A stretch of DNA of 64,000 nucleotides. Source: Tethya wilhelma. Its lineage: Eukaryota; Porifera; Demospongiae; Tethyida; Tethyidae. The number at the start of each line of letters is the position of its first letter. Within the stretch, counting starts at the first letter, position 1. The position numbers and the translations under genes are program-made. Under the pieces are notes generated by a model, which saw nothing but the letters and a program-made list of their open reading frames with translations, did not search any database and had not been told where the DNA came from. The stretch covers positions 25,279,938 to 25,343,937 of the forward strand of contig CAXIPT010000001.1 of NCBI GenBank assembly GCA_964030475.1, written 5' to 3'. Shown here in pieces: positions 48,557 to 60,733 of the stretch.

Positions 48557-51187
48557 ATGATGACCACTATCGCAGCTCAAAGAACACCATTTGGTGACAT
48601 CTCCAACCAAGAAAATATCGAGAGGACGGCTCTAAAGTCTAAGAAGGCACCTCCAACGACCCTTCAACCAGTACAGAATGATTTAGAACAGGTAAAAGTC
48701 TTTATCAAGCAGCTATTCGCCCTGAAAATTGTTTACTTTTGTTTTTCTCTCCTTTTAGATGGAATGTGACGATGAAGCAGCTGCTATAGCGCGAGTAAAA
48801 CAGCTAGAAAGCGAGGAACCATTGCTTCAAGAGAATCCAAGACGATTTGTCATGTTTCCCATCCAGCATTCCGACATTTGGCAGTTTTACAAGAAAGCAG
48901 AAGGTGCGTTTTGTTTGATTTTGCCTAAGCGTTTGTAGCGTGTTACAACTCGCCTCTGCTAATGGCTTGCTCAGCTATTAGTACTTCTAAAGCTCTTTGT
49001 CGATTTTGGCGCCTTTTTGTGATAGTTCACAGCTTGTATGTTGGTCACAATTTGTTGATGTTTGTTAATTATTTGGCTTTGTGGGAGGTGATGAAATTCT
49101 TTAATAATTTTAATAATAAATTATTGATGTTAATAACTAACTGGTTGAATAATTCACAGAAGCTTGTGTCTATATTCATTCTCTCTCACACACAGCTTCT
49201 TTCTGGACAGTAGAAGAGGTAGATTTATCAAAGGATCTTCCTGACTGGAACAGACTGAAGGTTAGCTAGTAAATTTGTGAAAGCCCAAATTCTATAGCTT
49301 TGCAAACTGTGAGATATATAGTTACATGACAAGTCTTACTGCTACCTTGCATGACTAAGTATCATTTCAAATTTCTTTATTTTTGAAGTCTTTTCAGTTT
49401 GTTGTTTTTAGTAGTTTTTTTTTTTAAAACATGCATGTACAGCTGCTTCATTGTATCACTACACACCCACCCTCTCTCTCTTTATAGCCTGAAGAGCAAC
49501 ATTTCATCAAGCACGTCTTGGCTTTCTTTGCTGCTAGCGATGGAATCGTCAATGAAAACCTAGTGGAGAGGTTCAGTGCCGAGGTGCAGGCCACAGAGGC
49601 CAGGTGCTTCTATGGGTTTCAGATAGCCATCGAGAATATCCACTCAGAGATGTACAGTCTTCTCATTGATACCTACATCTCCGATCCTAAGGAGAGGGAG
49701 TACCTCTTTAATGCCGTGGAGACAAGTGAGTCGTCGTGGTTAGGTGGTTGGTTGGATATGTGTATGTGGGGAGGGGTAGATATAATTTAGATATAATTAT
49801 GTGGGAGTTAATGTATGATTAGGATCTTGCAAAACAAGTTTGTGATATAAATTTTTTTTTATATTTCTGATAGTTAGGTGGAGTTTTACTCCATTTGCTT
49901 TTCTTTGCAAATTGTGTAAAGTCGTTTTATTTTATTTTTTTAACCTTCAGAGTATAATCATATAGCTATTAGTTATAGTGAAACTTTGTGTCTGGGGAAG
50001 ATAAACAAGTGTGATGGTTGTGAGAATGATTTGATGTTCTCTGTGTCTTTGCCAGTGCCCTGTGTGAAAAAGAAGGCAGACTGGGCTCTGAGGTGGATTG
50101 GTTCAAGGACAGCCACCTTTGGTGAGAGGGTGATTGCCTTTGCTGCTGTTGAGGGGATCTTCTTCTCAGGCTCCTTTGCTTCCATCTTCTGGCTCAAGAA
50201 GAGGTGAGAAATGAAACTTAAGAATTTTGCCAGTTATTGTTGAGTTGGACATATAAACCACAAAGCTTTTATTAGCTTTTTCCCCACCTTTCTCACACAC
50301 TCTTATACTAACTTACACACTTGTTTACTTGTACACACACTCAGGGGTCTAATGCCTGGCCTGACCTTTTCCAATGAGCTCATCTCACGTGATGAGGGTC
50401 TTCATTGTGACTTTGCCTGTCTCATGTACTCTAAGCTCAAGCACAAACCTTCACCCAAAAAGATCCGTGATATCATTTGTGACGCCGTCTTGATTGAACA
50501 AGAGGTGAGACACATGCAACTATGCTTTAATTCTTAGCTGTTTGACAAAAATAAAGGTTTCAATATGCATTTTCAATCTGGAAGTTTTTGTACTTAGCTG
50601 TAGCAAAATTTGTGTTACCTCAAACTTTTCTTTCTCTCTTTTCCAACTTGCAGTTTTTGACAGAGGCTCTTCCTTGCAATCTGATTGGAATGAACTGTGA
50701 CCTCATGAGACAATACATAGAATTTGTTGCCGACAGATTATTAGTGGCCCTTCTACAACCCAAGGTATGCAATAAGGTCCATAGACTACTGTGTACATTT
50801 TTGAGGAGTATATATAAAAAATTCTGTGGGTCATCAGTGATCCTTGAAAATAAAATCGCGAAAAGTGTAGTGATCGCCTTTCCTTTAAATTTCTTAGCTA
50901 TATGGTACTAGTTTTAGTTTAGTAAAGTAGGGTGTCTAGATAATAGATTTGTTCTGGTGATTTTGCAATTAGGGGCACACCCATCTCCATCCAATTCAAT
51001 ATCATTATCAAACATATTTCTCTTGTCTTTTTAGGTATTTAATGTTGAGAATCCATTTGATTTCATGGAGAACATTTCCCTTCAAGGGAAGACCAACTTC
51101 TTTGAGAAGAGAGTGGGAGAGTATCAGAAGAGTGGAGTCATGTCAGACAAGAAGGAGCAGGTGTTCACTTTGGACGCCGACTTTTAA
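48557..51187 (+). CDS. RRM2: Ribonucleoside-diphosphate reductase small subunit
   Basis: R2 subunit: houses the di-iron centre and tyrosyl radical used by the large subunit to make dNTPs; cytosolic. Exons: 48557-48691, 48759-48903, 49196-49260, 49488-49725, 50056-50203, 50345-50504, 50654-50764, 51035-51187; 384 residues, normal for the family. Seen: [32 protein letters not shown] (metal Asp region), [20 protein letters not shown] (Glu and His ligands with the radical Tyr), [20 protein letters not shown], and the C-terminal FTLDADF tail that docks on R1. The start at 48557 (Met-Met-Thr-Thr) is preferred over an upstream in-frame ATG at 48314 because the latter precedes the promoter elements. 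Confidence 0.97.
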
Positions 51188-51349
51188 AGCACACATTTCA
51201 TAACTATTCATCTTAAAAATATTATCTGGCATCTGTAGTTTATTTGTAGCACATATTATTCCAGCTATATATATCTTTTGTGTGTGTATTTGCTTGTATA
51301 TACAGAAAATAGTTTTTTACCAGAACAAATGTTTTGGATGCGCATGCCC

Positions 51350-51499
51350 ATCGGGCCACGTGGGCATGGGACCTAAGCTCACGTGACAAGGTATGCCACA
51401 CCCACTCTTGCGCCACTTGGGTGTTTGGTGTTGTATTCTTTTCAGCAGCTGAGTTTCCTCGAGATCTTCAAAAGCTTCCAGTCAACAGATCAGAAAAAT
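51350..51499. promoter_or_regulatory. Promoter region of thioredoxin 1 with two E-boxes
   Basis: The 312-base gap after RRM2 contains catgcccatcgggccacgtg and its inverse partner tgggcatg, a palindrome centred near an E-box CACGTG (51357-51362), and a second tcacgtgac at 51379. Such sites bind bHLH-zip factors in animals; actual use here is untested. Confidence 0.4.
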
Positions 51500-52181
51500 A
51501 TGCCTGTAACCTTATTATCAACAAAGGTTAGGAATATGACTGTGTCAGATTGGCATGATGCATGTAAATATTTGCCTCCGCTTTTTTTTAGGCTGATTTT
51601 GACCAAGCTCTGAAGGAAGCTGGTTCCAAGCTGGTCGTGGTGGACTTCTATGCTACCTGGTGTGGGCCCTGCAAAATGATTTCCCCTAAAGTAGAAGTAA
51701 GTTTGGAATTCTAAGGTGACTCAATCTGACATGTATGGATACTTTTAGGCTCTGGCAAAGTGACATAATTAATCACAGTTTGTTGGTTACTACTGTTGAT
51801 CAATGGAATGTTGTCATATATTTTCGAATGCCAAATCACAAGACATTTCTCAAGCATTGTTCTGTTAGTGATCGGAACAAATGGATAGGTGCTCTGTTTC
51901 TATGAACCACAATTGTTGCAGTCTCTGTTTTCGAGTCATTCTTGTGGCATATACGTTTCACTAATCCCGGCACTTACACCTTGATATTTTACAGTATCAA
52001 ATGTACTGGATCTTGTGTCCAATTTCACTCCACTATGGACTACATTTTTAGTTTACTCCTTCACCTAGTAATCATTCAGCTTTATTCAAGTTGAAATGTG
52101 TTATCTCTCTCTGTGATAGGCCATGAGTGGCGACTTCTCAGATGTTCTCTTCTACAAGGTGGATGTGGATGAGAACGATGT

Positions 52182-52217
<36 letters not shown>

Positions 52218-52218
52218 N

Positions 52219-52265
<47 letters not shown>

Positions 52266-53035
52266 CAAATTGTGTGTGCTTGTGGGTATATGAGTGTGTA
52301 TCATTATTACAAAAAGTTTGTTGTTTTTTTCATACCATATTATCATCTTATCTAGGAAACAGCCGAGGAACAGGGAATTTCAGCCATGCCAACCTTTAAA
52401 TTTTTCAAAGAAGGGAGAAAGGTATAGAATATCAGGTGTGCGGCAGATATAAACTTGTTTGAATGTGGATCGTTTCTGGGTGGTCTTTTTGGTTGTATTT
52501 GTGGCAAAATGTGACACACAATAAAGAGATTTTATAGCTACTAGTCGATCGCTCTCCTTTGATCTCATCTTTTACTCTTCATGAGTAAAAGTATACTATA
52601 GATAATGGGACATCCGTACCATTTCTGTCTACCCAGTACTACTGTTCTGGGAATACTCGAGACAATAATTATGTGGTATAGTGCAAAGGTCAATTAAGGA
52701 ACAAGCCTGAGTAACTGTATGCTTGCTTCTTTTTAATAATTAATAAAATTTAATAATGTTCATCGATCCTGTATATTATACGCATGCAACCTCAGACCCA
52801 ACCAAGTTTTCTGGCATACATAGGCTCCCCCCTTTGATCTTTACTGTTGGTGTAAGGTCAAAGGAGAGAGCCTGGGTACGAGGCTACCTGCTACTGTGTT
52901 TATCTCGTGCGCATGGTGATTATGTTTCTAAATAATGCACACCATGTGGTTATGTCTGTTCTTCTCCTACAGGTTGATGAAGTGGTCGGGGCTAATGAAG
53001 CTAAGATACTGGAAACCATCCAGAAGCACAAGTAG
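51500..53035 (+). CDS. Thioredoxin 1 (WCGPC)
   Basis: Small dithiol reductase of the cytosol, also an electron donor to ribonucleotide reductase, encoded next door. Exons: 51500-51526, 51592-51696, 52120-52179, 52356-52421, 52973-53035; 106 residues, typical. Visible: start [24 protein letters not shown] active site, [10 protein letters not shown], cis-Pro loop SAMPTFKFF, end ..IQKHK. The donor of exon 3 runs straight into a long (GT)n tract (52184-52261, one N at 52218). The last intron holds a fragment of the CCTCG..CCAGGC inverted-repeat family at about 52828-52888. Confidence 0.96.
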
Positions 53036-53397
53036 ACACTTTGATTCATTTAAATTTGTCACCTGTAGCTCAAAATTATGTTATAATCTGCCACAGTTAG
53101 GATTGATAGAGTTGTGGCAATAATTATGTTCTGTTCCGACCCAAGTATCTTTATAGCCTCTGTGTTAAGCACAATTGATGCAATTGAAAGTAATTTCTGA
53201 TGCAAGTGAGTACTTTGTACGTAACCCTTTAGGCCAGAGAAGGGTGGAGCCTGACTTGCTGTTTGTAATGAGCTCCACCCATATTTTAGCCCTTTTAACA
53301 AACCTACTTCCGGTTGTCTGCAATAATTTAATTCTCTACTTGTGGCAAATTTCGCGAAGATTTTTGGTGACACAGCAAAAACGAAAGAAATCTGAAA
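53036..53397. promoter_or_regulatory. Spacer and probable promoter of thioredoxin 2
   Basis: 3' flank of thioredoxin 1, then gggtggagcc and gagctccaccc as a loose inverted pair (53241-53281) and an ETS-like acttccggt at 53306-53314, about 85 bases before the start codon. No coding region. Confidence 0.4.
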
Positions 53398-55486
53398 ATG
53401 CCTAAATATCTGGAGACAAAGGTACATCAACGTTCTTATATATATTAAAGCTGCAAACCTTCCAGACATAGACCAGACATTTCGAATTATTATTCTATAC
53501 TTATAAATTTATACTTGTTTATAGAAATATCTTGACTATGGAAATAATAGAAATTTAGTAAATTGTCACTATTTAAATTTTATTTTCACTGATAATTATG
53601 AGTACTAATTCACATGCAGGCTGACTTTGACGCAGCTCTTGCTGAAGCTGGAGACAAGGTGGTAGTTGTGGACTTCACTGCCTCCTGGTGTCCTCCTTGT
53701 AAAATGATTGGTCCAAAATTTGAGGTACGTGTGCTTTGAACTTCTTTATTGTACTTATAAGCTGTTGGATAAGGAGATTGGACAACTAGTTTGCATACAT
53801 GGATACAGCTTTATATCAACATAGATAATATACTCCAGCTATAAAATTGACCTCTTCCCATCATATTGGTGCATGATTATAATAAAAACGCTGTGGCTAG
53901 AGTACCGGTAGTCCTTCCTATTGCTTTTGTATTGCAGAGTTATGTAATATACAGTATCCGGATTTTGCCGGCACTGTATTAAAGAACCGGCACCATTGAC
54001 TACGATGTATTTAGCTTAGTTTACAGTGCCAGCTCTTTAGCCACACCATAATAAAAGTTTGTCTGAATATAATAATTGTATTCATGTTTTGGACACAATC
54101 AGGTGACTATGTTATGCTATACTCCCTCACTCTCTCTATCTATGGTTCACACATCCCATTCAAAAACAATAGGCTATCTTCATTGCAATCAGGGTATCTT
54201 AACATAGTGACATTGTCACATTGTGAGCATGTGTACGTCATGTGAGATCGTGTGTGAGTGTGAGTGTGCATGACATTGGTTGAGAATATAATATCAGTGT
54301 TTCCCCCAAAGAGGGGTAGGGGGCGCTCCCCCCTCCTTTTAACTACCTCCTTCCCCATACAAATACATACAATGTATTTGGCAAATTTCCACGAAAATTT
54401 TCTCCAATGAAATTTGTAGGGTACGAGGTCATCACATAATGTTGAGACACAATCCACGAAAATTTTCCACGTGAATTTCTATTCAAGACGAAAACGCAAA
54501 AATTTTCCCCCACGAAAAATTCCCACTATACGGTACTTGAGAGTAGCATAGCCTTGTCCCATGACTCTCTCCTTCCTTTCTGTCCTGGAGTTGAAGATCA
54601 AAGGACCGATAGAGAGCATGAAAGGGTTCGAGGCTAAAAGTATAGCTTCTTAAGCTCACCAGCTCCAAGAGCTCATAATAGCACTCATGATTTATGTATG
54701 TATAATTTGTGCATGTCTGTCCCTTCATCCCATCAATGAATGAATGAACAAAAAAGCTACACATGTTTCATTGTTACAAGCAAATGTTTGGGAGGGGCCT
54801 ATATTGCGATTTAATGCGAAACGAGTGTTTGAAGTACGTCTGAACAATCTATAGAACATCTTGTCAATTAACAAAGATGGGGTGTACAGATGGACAGTTG
54901 GCTGTATTCATTGCATACCATGCCATATTATTATATGGTGTTAAGTGCAGGGGTTGGGGGTTGGGGGGGAGCAGGACAGGATACTTAGTGATTATGGCCT
55001 GGAAAACTAGGACCGGTGGAAGGGAGGGATGGCAGCATTTTAATGATCTTATTATGCTTTGATCTTTGATACAGGAAATGAGCCAAGAATTCACTAATGT
55101 TATCTTCTACAAAGTGGATGTAGATAATAATGATGTGAGTGTGTGTGTGTGTGTGTGTGTGATGTATACTGATCTATCACACCATAATACAAATTTTTAT
55201 CGTACTTCTTCTAATTATAGGAAACGGCTGGGAGTTGTGGAATATCCGCCATGCCAACATTTATGTTCTTCAAAAATGGCAAAAAAGTACGGGGGCCAGT
55301 TTTGTTGTGATAAATTATAAATATTATATATCTACAAGTTAAAATAGAAATGTATATAATTAAAATAAGTATATATTAATTAACCTTGTGTAATTGTCAT
55401 ATGTTATAATTAATTGCTTTCAGATTGACTCATTGACTGGAGCAAATGAAGCAAAGCTTCGTGAGAAGCTTTCAATGTACAACTAG
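53398..55486 (+). CDS. Thioredoxin 2 (variant WCPPC active site)
   Basis: Tandem paralogue of thioredoxin 1 with all four introns at the same positions: exons 53398-53421, 53620-53724, 55075-55134, 55221-55286, 55424-55486; 105 residues. Start MPKYLETK, active site [22 protein letters not shown], cis-Pro loop SAMPTFMFF, end ..EKLSMYN. The active-site Gly is Pro; WCPPC is otherwise known from nucleoredoxin and tryparedoxin, so redox potential or partners may differ. Exon 3 again ends at a donor followed by (GT)n. The 1.35-kb second intron contains an inverted-repeat fragment (54384-54535). AATAAA at 55602. Confidence 0.94.
54384..54535. mobile_element. Partial copy of the TATAGCGGGAAA inverted-repeat family
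   Basis: Shares cacgaaaattttc, ttctattcaagacgaaaacg and the terminal ctatacggta with copies at 58609-58741 and 59623-59833. Only the right half is recognisable; a G/C-run segment (gggggcgctccccc) precedes it. Confidence 0.6.
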
Positions 55487-55803
55487 ATTTTAAAGCTGGC
55501 ACTATAAACTGGTACATTGCCATACTTTAGCAAACAACGTTATTTTTAATAGTTTCTCGTAAATTAAAGTGCAGCTAGTGTGAATCTGTATTTTAGTTGA
55601 CAATAAACAAGTATATAATTATTATAGACAAATGACCAAAACTCAAACTTTCACAGAACAAACACAAAAATTATACAATAATATTGTAATTTGATGCCTC
55701 ACAAAAGAATAAATATTACCATTAGAGTAGTGACGTGTAACAGGTCTGTATGTGTGATCGAGTATTATTGGTAGCGATAAAGAATTCTAAATAATGCACG
55801 CCA
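55487..55803. other. 3' UTR and intergenic, convergent genes
   Basis: 3' flank of thioredoxin 2 with poly(A)-type AATAAA at 55602-55607, meeting the 3' end of the minus-strand YTHDC1 fragment. AT-rich; nothing else seen. Confidence 0.6.
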
Positions 55804-56383
55804 TCATGATTTCAAAGACTTTGTGGACACCGGCTCTCCATTCTTCATCTTGGCAAGAAACTCTTCAACACGTCGTGAGTAAGCCTTGGGGTCCACCTTG
55901 GTGTGTGTGTGTATGTGTGTGTGTGTGTGTGTGTGTGTTAAAATTAACATACTCTATCTATAAACGTTGCACTTCAGTCAACTCCTAAACGACTATAACA
56001 CAGAAATAACAAACACTTCAATGAAGGAAACATTTTATGACCGTGTACTTTAAACAATAGTTTCCAAGAAGAAGAAGGATAAAAAATTAGATGGTTTTTT
56101 TTGCTCTGTTGGTCATCTGGAGCATTCACTAGACTAAGAGTCTACCCCCACCAACCATGCATGAATCACAACATGCATTCACACCACATACCTTGGCAGC
56201 TCCTTGTTGCTGTAGTGCATTGGCAACTTGAGAGAGAGCCTTCTGATAAGCAGCAGCCAACTCGGCCATGGATGACGGGGTCTTACTACTACCAGCAGAA
56301 CCACTCCCACTTGCCCCACCCCCTCCTCCACCACCTCCTCCGCTAGTACCCCCGGAACGAGAGGCATACTCCTTGATGTAGTC
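55804..56383 (-). CDS. YTHDC1: YTHDC1 homologue, C-terminal fragment
   Basis: Two minus-strand exons: 56383-56192, cut mid-exon by the N at 56384, and 55896-55804 with the stop. Product: DYIKEYASRSGG, a Gly/Ser-rich stretch, SSMAELAAAYQKAL, then VDPKAYSRRVEEFLAKMKNG and a short end. This resembles the C-terminal part of vertebrate YTHDC1 as I recall it (NDYVREF.., then DYDMRVDDFL), and the 5' half of a YTHDC1 gene lies on the same strand at 58766-62946. I infer both belong to one gene whose middle is missing. The last acceptor is preceded by a (CA)n tract. Confidence 0.6.
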
Positions 56384-56384
56384 N
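56384..56384. other. Contig join (single N) inside a coding exon
   Basis: One N separates an open YTHDC1-like exon from unrelated receptor-cluster DNA. The bases to its right do not continue the reading frame as an exon or give an acceptor, so this is an assembly junction. Confidence 0.85.
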
Positions 56385-56442
56385 TTGCATAATAATTTTG
56401 TTATTCACCATGCATAGAGAGTAGAGACATGTATAATCCTAC

Positions 56443-56937
56443 CTTGTGGTGTAGTTGTTTGACTGTGAAAAGTTCCCATGTATTTTATAGTAGTGTCATT
56501 TGTACAGACAACAGTCAAATCAATGAACAAGATATAGCTAGTTCTTGGGTTTAATCTGTTGATCAATGTGCTTGTAAAATTTTCATTATTCTCCAGTCTA
56601 TCCATTGTAGTAATGTTTTTAGGCATAGTTGTAGGAGCGTATGATACATTGTATGAAGTAATTCTTCCATCAGAAGTACATTCCCAGTGAATTGTGATAC
56701 TAGTTAGGTTTGTGGTAATTCTTGGCATCATAATGACTGAAATGATTAGCCAACTTATAAATGAATTATTAACCGTCACTGTCAGTCACCTCATTCTACT
56801 ATTATAATTGTAGCAGATGTGTCTACATTAATGTTTGTCTCCTTACCTTGTGCTTTTGAAGTAGGGAGCCCATTCCTTCCTACCAAGATGAGTCCAAGGC
56901 AAAAATATACCAAATAAACAGAACCATTTCCATGCAT
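56443..56937 (-). CDS. 5' end of an FN3-containing receptor-like gene (truncated)
   Basis: Minus-strand exon 56937-56847 encodes a signal peptide (MHGNGSVYLVYFCLGLILVG), phase 1; exon 56736-56443 encodes one FN3 domain (TSITIHWECTSDG.., ..RLNPRTSYILF), phase 1-1. The gene is then lost at the N at 56384. The architecture equals the start of phosphatase B (5604 and 5994), so it is probably a paralogous receptor; its phosphatase or tail part is not in this window. Confidence 0.7.
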
Positions 56938-57234
56938 TGCCTAGCTGTTCACCTTTCTATCCTATGACTATAGGTTCATTGTCATGGGAATAATTTAATG
57001 TTTACTAAGAAACCATAAACACAAATTCTTCAGTGTAACTAATGTACAAACTTGTGTGTAATCATTACACTGTCAAGATCAGTATGAGTAGCTAATTTTC
57101 AATCATGACAAATTTAACTATTAATGAGTTAAATTTATACTAACAGTTATTAATAATAATATTATAGCCAATTCAATGTTCTTGGAAAAATAAAAACAGA
57201 ACTATACTATTTGAGTACATTAAACTAGTATGTG

Positions 57235-57830
57235 TCATTGAGTAGCTGGTGTCCCATATGCTGGACATGGAGTGAGCTCATAGTCTCCCTGTGACTGAAG
57301 TGACCTCTCAGTAGGTGGGTTCACTTCATCATACACCCTCTCATTGGTCCAGTCATCAGGAGTGTCATAGATATGAGTCTCTTTTAAAGTTGACTTATTC
57401 TGTATGCCATTGTTTCTCCTTTTCATGTAAGGTTGTTATAGAAATAGAAATTAATCTATGATTTTCTATGTACTCAATACCATACCACAATTATTATAGC
57501 GGAAAGTTTCATAGAGTCTAATTTGTGGACATGTCTCATCAATCAAATTAATCTTAACTTTCGAGGATGAGCTGTGCAATGCCCATACATATACATTACA
57601 TGTATGTAACGGAGAATTTTGTGTATAATGTTTATGGATAGATTGCAATGTGATCTGCATGCAAAAACCAAGAAAGTTAGACCTTGGGAAGCTTTCCTTA
57701 ATGTTTTTTACCTGCAAAATTTAATGAGAACTGCTAGCATTGTTATTGTCAATCCAATAGTGATGAAGACTGTTGACAGTGCTACTGTAACTCCTGCTAT
57801 TACACTAATCACATTATCTGACTTAGGAAC
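57235..57830 (-). CDS. 3' end of a receptor-like gene: membrane helix and cytoplasmic tail
   Basis: Minus-strand exon 57830-57712 encodes a transmembrane helix (VIAGVTVALSTVFITIGLTI..), followed by tail exon 57418-57235 ending ..TPATQ stop. The tail is about 60 residues with tyrosine motifs IYDTP, VYDEV and DYEL and has no phosphatase domain. The preceding ectodomain exons are missing: the piece ends at the gap 58571-58608. The tail exon is the intact counterpart of the relic at 5076-5317, and the spacing from tail to the next signal-peptide exon (about 300 bases) is the same in both places. Confidence 0.7.
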
Positions 57831-58570
57831 CTTCATGACAATTGCTAATAAAATGATCATAGATTTGAAGTTCAACAATGCATGGATTATAAATAATTAT
57901 TAACCCTTGGCACCTACACATGTGTGCAGTGAGGTTTACTGTATAGTCAGTTAGTGTGGATATAGAGTAAGTAATCTATTGTCGGACACAACCTATATTC
58001 GGACACCATTTTTAGCCTATGCAGTAAGCTTGACCATTTGCATTCCTATCATATAATAGTACTACTCTTCCTTAACAACATACCTGGAATTGAATCAGTG
58101 GAGAGGATGTCCTTCGTAGCTATGGCTCAAAATACAGTGGTGTCCAAAACCTCTCTATTCGGACATTTACCTCCGTTTTCGGACAGTGGCTTTTATTTAA
58201 CTTAGAAAAGGCTTGTTGACACAAAGTGTGTATTATCACATAGCAGTACTCTTCTACTTTCTACACTATAAAACATAACTTTTGCAAGTGAACTATCATG
58301 AAGTAAGAATCGTTTACATCACCATAGGTCATGACCTCCATTATCGGACACATTCTCCAATAACAAAATATGCCCTTTAGCTATTTAGTGAAGAAGGAAA
58401 GGTATCGTTGGTCCTAAATGTAAAAGTACCCAGTTTTTATTCATTTTGTTTCATCTCATGGGGGTAAATAAAATATTAAACCTAAGATTGTATGTCTTTA
58501 GATAATAGTCTATAGAATACAGCAATAGTATATTAACTGTACATGTGTACATAGATTTAAATTTACATGG
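57831..58570. repeat. Region with repeated TCGGACA motif
   Basis: No coding region seen. TCGGACA occurs at 57982, 57999, 58159, 58179 and 58344, usually as att/ttTCGGACAc. This is more than chance in 370 bases and suggests a degenerate repeat or transposon end, not otherwise identified. Confidence 0.45.
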
Positions 58571-58608
58571 NNNNNNNNNNNNNNNNNNNNNNNNNNNNNN
58601 NNNNNNNN
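58571..58608. other. Assembly gap at a repeated element
   Basis: 38 N. The right edge (58609-58741) is half of a TATAGCGGGAAA-family element, so a repeat probably broke the assembly here. Confidence 0.9.
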
Positions 58609-58741
58609 CCCCCACGAAATTTGTAAGGTATGTGGTCGTCACGTATAGTTGAGACGCAATCCACGAAAATTTTCCTCGCGAATTTCTATTCAAGACGAAA
58701 ACGCAAAAATTTTCCCCCACGAAAATTTCCCGCTATACGGT
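58609..58741. mobile_element. Half copy of the TATAGCGGGAAA inverted-repeat family
   Basis: Contains ttctattcaagacgaaaacg and ends cccgctatacggta, matching 59690-59833 in inverse. The left half would fall into the gap. Confidence 0.75.
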
Positions 58742-58765
58742 AAGCAGAGAAAGTTCAAACAGTAC

Positions 58766-59013
58766 CTTGAAACCGCCCACTTTCCTTGACAGAGAAGATG
58801 AGAAGAACATTCCTACAATCCTACAGGAGGGAGATGAAAAATGGGAGGAAAAGACACGCAACAAAGATATAGCAGTCACAATGACAACACTAATGCTGGA
58901 AATTACATACAAAAAATGACCAATTACTGGCAGTACATACCCTGTAAGCTTTGTTCAACTTTTTCTCATTGTACGGAGGTGTTGACCAAACACTCTGTGT
59001 GTGAGTGTGTGTG

Positions 59014-59051
<38 letters not shown>

Positions 59052-59227
59052 TGTTCACATGTGAGAGAAAGAGCATGCGTGCATGCAAGCAATAAAGTTG
59101 GTATTCTAAATAATGCCCACCTTGTCTTTTGCTATGGTGATGTTCTCAAAGTTGTTACTCTTGATGACGAAATATCGAGTGTTTGAAAATAGCTTGTCTA
59201 CTATCCTATGGGGACCTGATTGGTCTG

Positions 59228-59296
<69 letters not shown>

Positions 59297-60175
59297 AGAG
59301 AGAGAGAGAGAGAGATGTAATATTAAAGATATAAAAAAACAAAAAAAAAAAAATTAAGCACACTACCAAACAGTTCTACATAATTTGGTTATAGTATTTA
59401 ACACCCAGCCAATTATGGATATAAGTTTAGTACACTTGTACCTATAAATAGATAGTTACTATATTTAGCTACAACTGACCTTTGTCTTTACTCCTATCCT
59501 TTGAAGATGATTTGCTAGACTTTTCTTTATCCCTATCACCTCTTGAATCTGTGAGGGTGTGAAGATATGAGGGTGTGACTGTGATGCACAGTGACAGTGT
59601 GAGGCTATGACAATAAATGTAATACCGTATAGCGGGAAATTTTCGTGGGGGAAAATTTTTGCGTTTTCGTCTTGAATAGAAATTTGCGGGGAAAATTTTC
59701 GTGGATTGCGTCTTAACTATACGTGACGACCACATACCTTACAAATTTTGTGGGGGAAAATTTTCGCAGAAAGCTGCCAAACCACGAAATTCGCAAAAAA
59801 TTTTCCCCCACGAAAATTTCCCGCTATACGGTATTTGTGAGGGTATGAGAATGTGACAGTGTGAGGCTGTGAAGATAATGTACATACAAACCAGTACTAG
59901 GTTACACCATGCACAGACTAGTATGCATTAGTCAAAACAAAATAATTTTATATGTCCACTCAAAATCTCCACACAATGGAGTACGTTATATATGTAAATG
60001 TATTTGTATGTGTGTGATCACAAATGGCCACAGACTATGTCTAAGCCATAATATCCATGTACTGGGACACTAAATATGGTCTGGAGGACACCACTAACTT
60101 CCTTCCTGTATTCTCACTCAACTCATGAAGGGATTCACATGAAAATGAAGGATTATTTTGAAAGGGGTTGGGAGA

Positions 60176-60214
<39 letters not shown>

Positions 60215-60460
60215 ACTGACCTTTGTCCTTTTTGTCTTTCTCGAACACTATGGGTGAGATGTCCCGTTGTCGTCTCCCTGTGGGGTGGGGGGTCAGGTGA
60301 CCAAAAAATATATATAATGTTTTCAAACATTAATGTGTACATGGAAATGTAGATGTAGCTGTGTACAGTGGGTGTTGTTCTTGTAAGTCTAGGCTTCCTT
60401 AACAAGTTGAACTTTTGAACCTCATGAATATGATAGTTGTAAGCAGGCATGCAGAGAGAG

Positions 60461-60507
<47 letters not shown>

Positions 60508-60688
60508 AAACTTCTGTGAGGCACACATAACAGAAAATCCCACCTTTCTTGTCATCGTCTTTCTTTCCTGACCCTGAAGAAGAAGAAGAAGAAGCCTTCG
60601 ACTCATCTCCCTTTGTCCTAGCTAATCTTGCCTCCCTCACAGCCTCCTTCGAGTCAGGAGAGAGTGGGGAGGAGGTAGAAGTCACATC

Positions 60689-60733
<45 letters not shown>

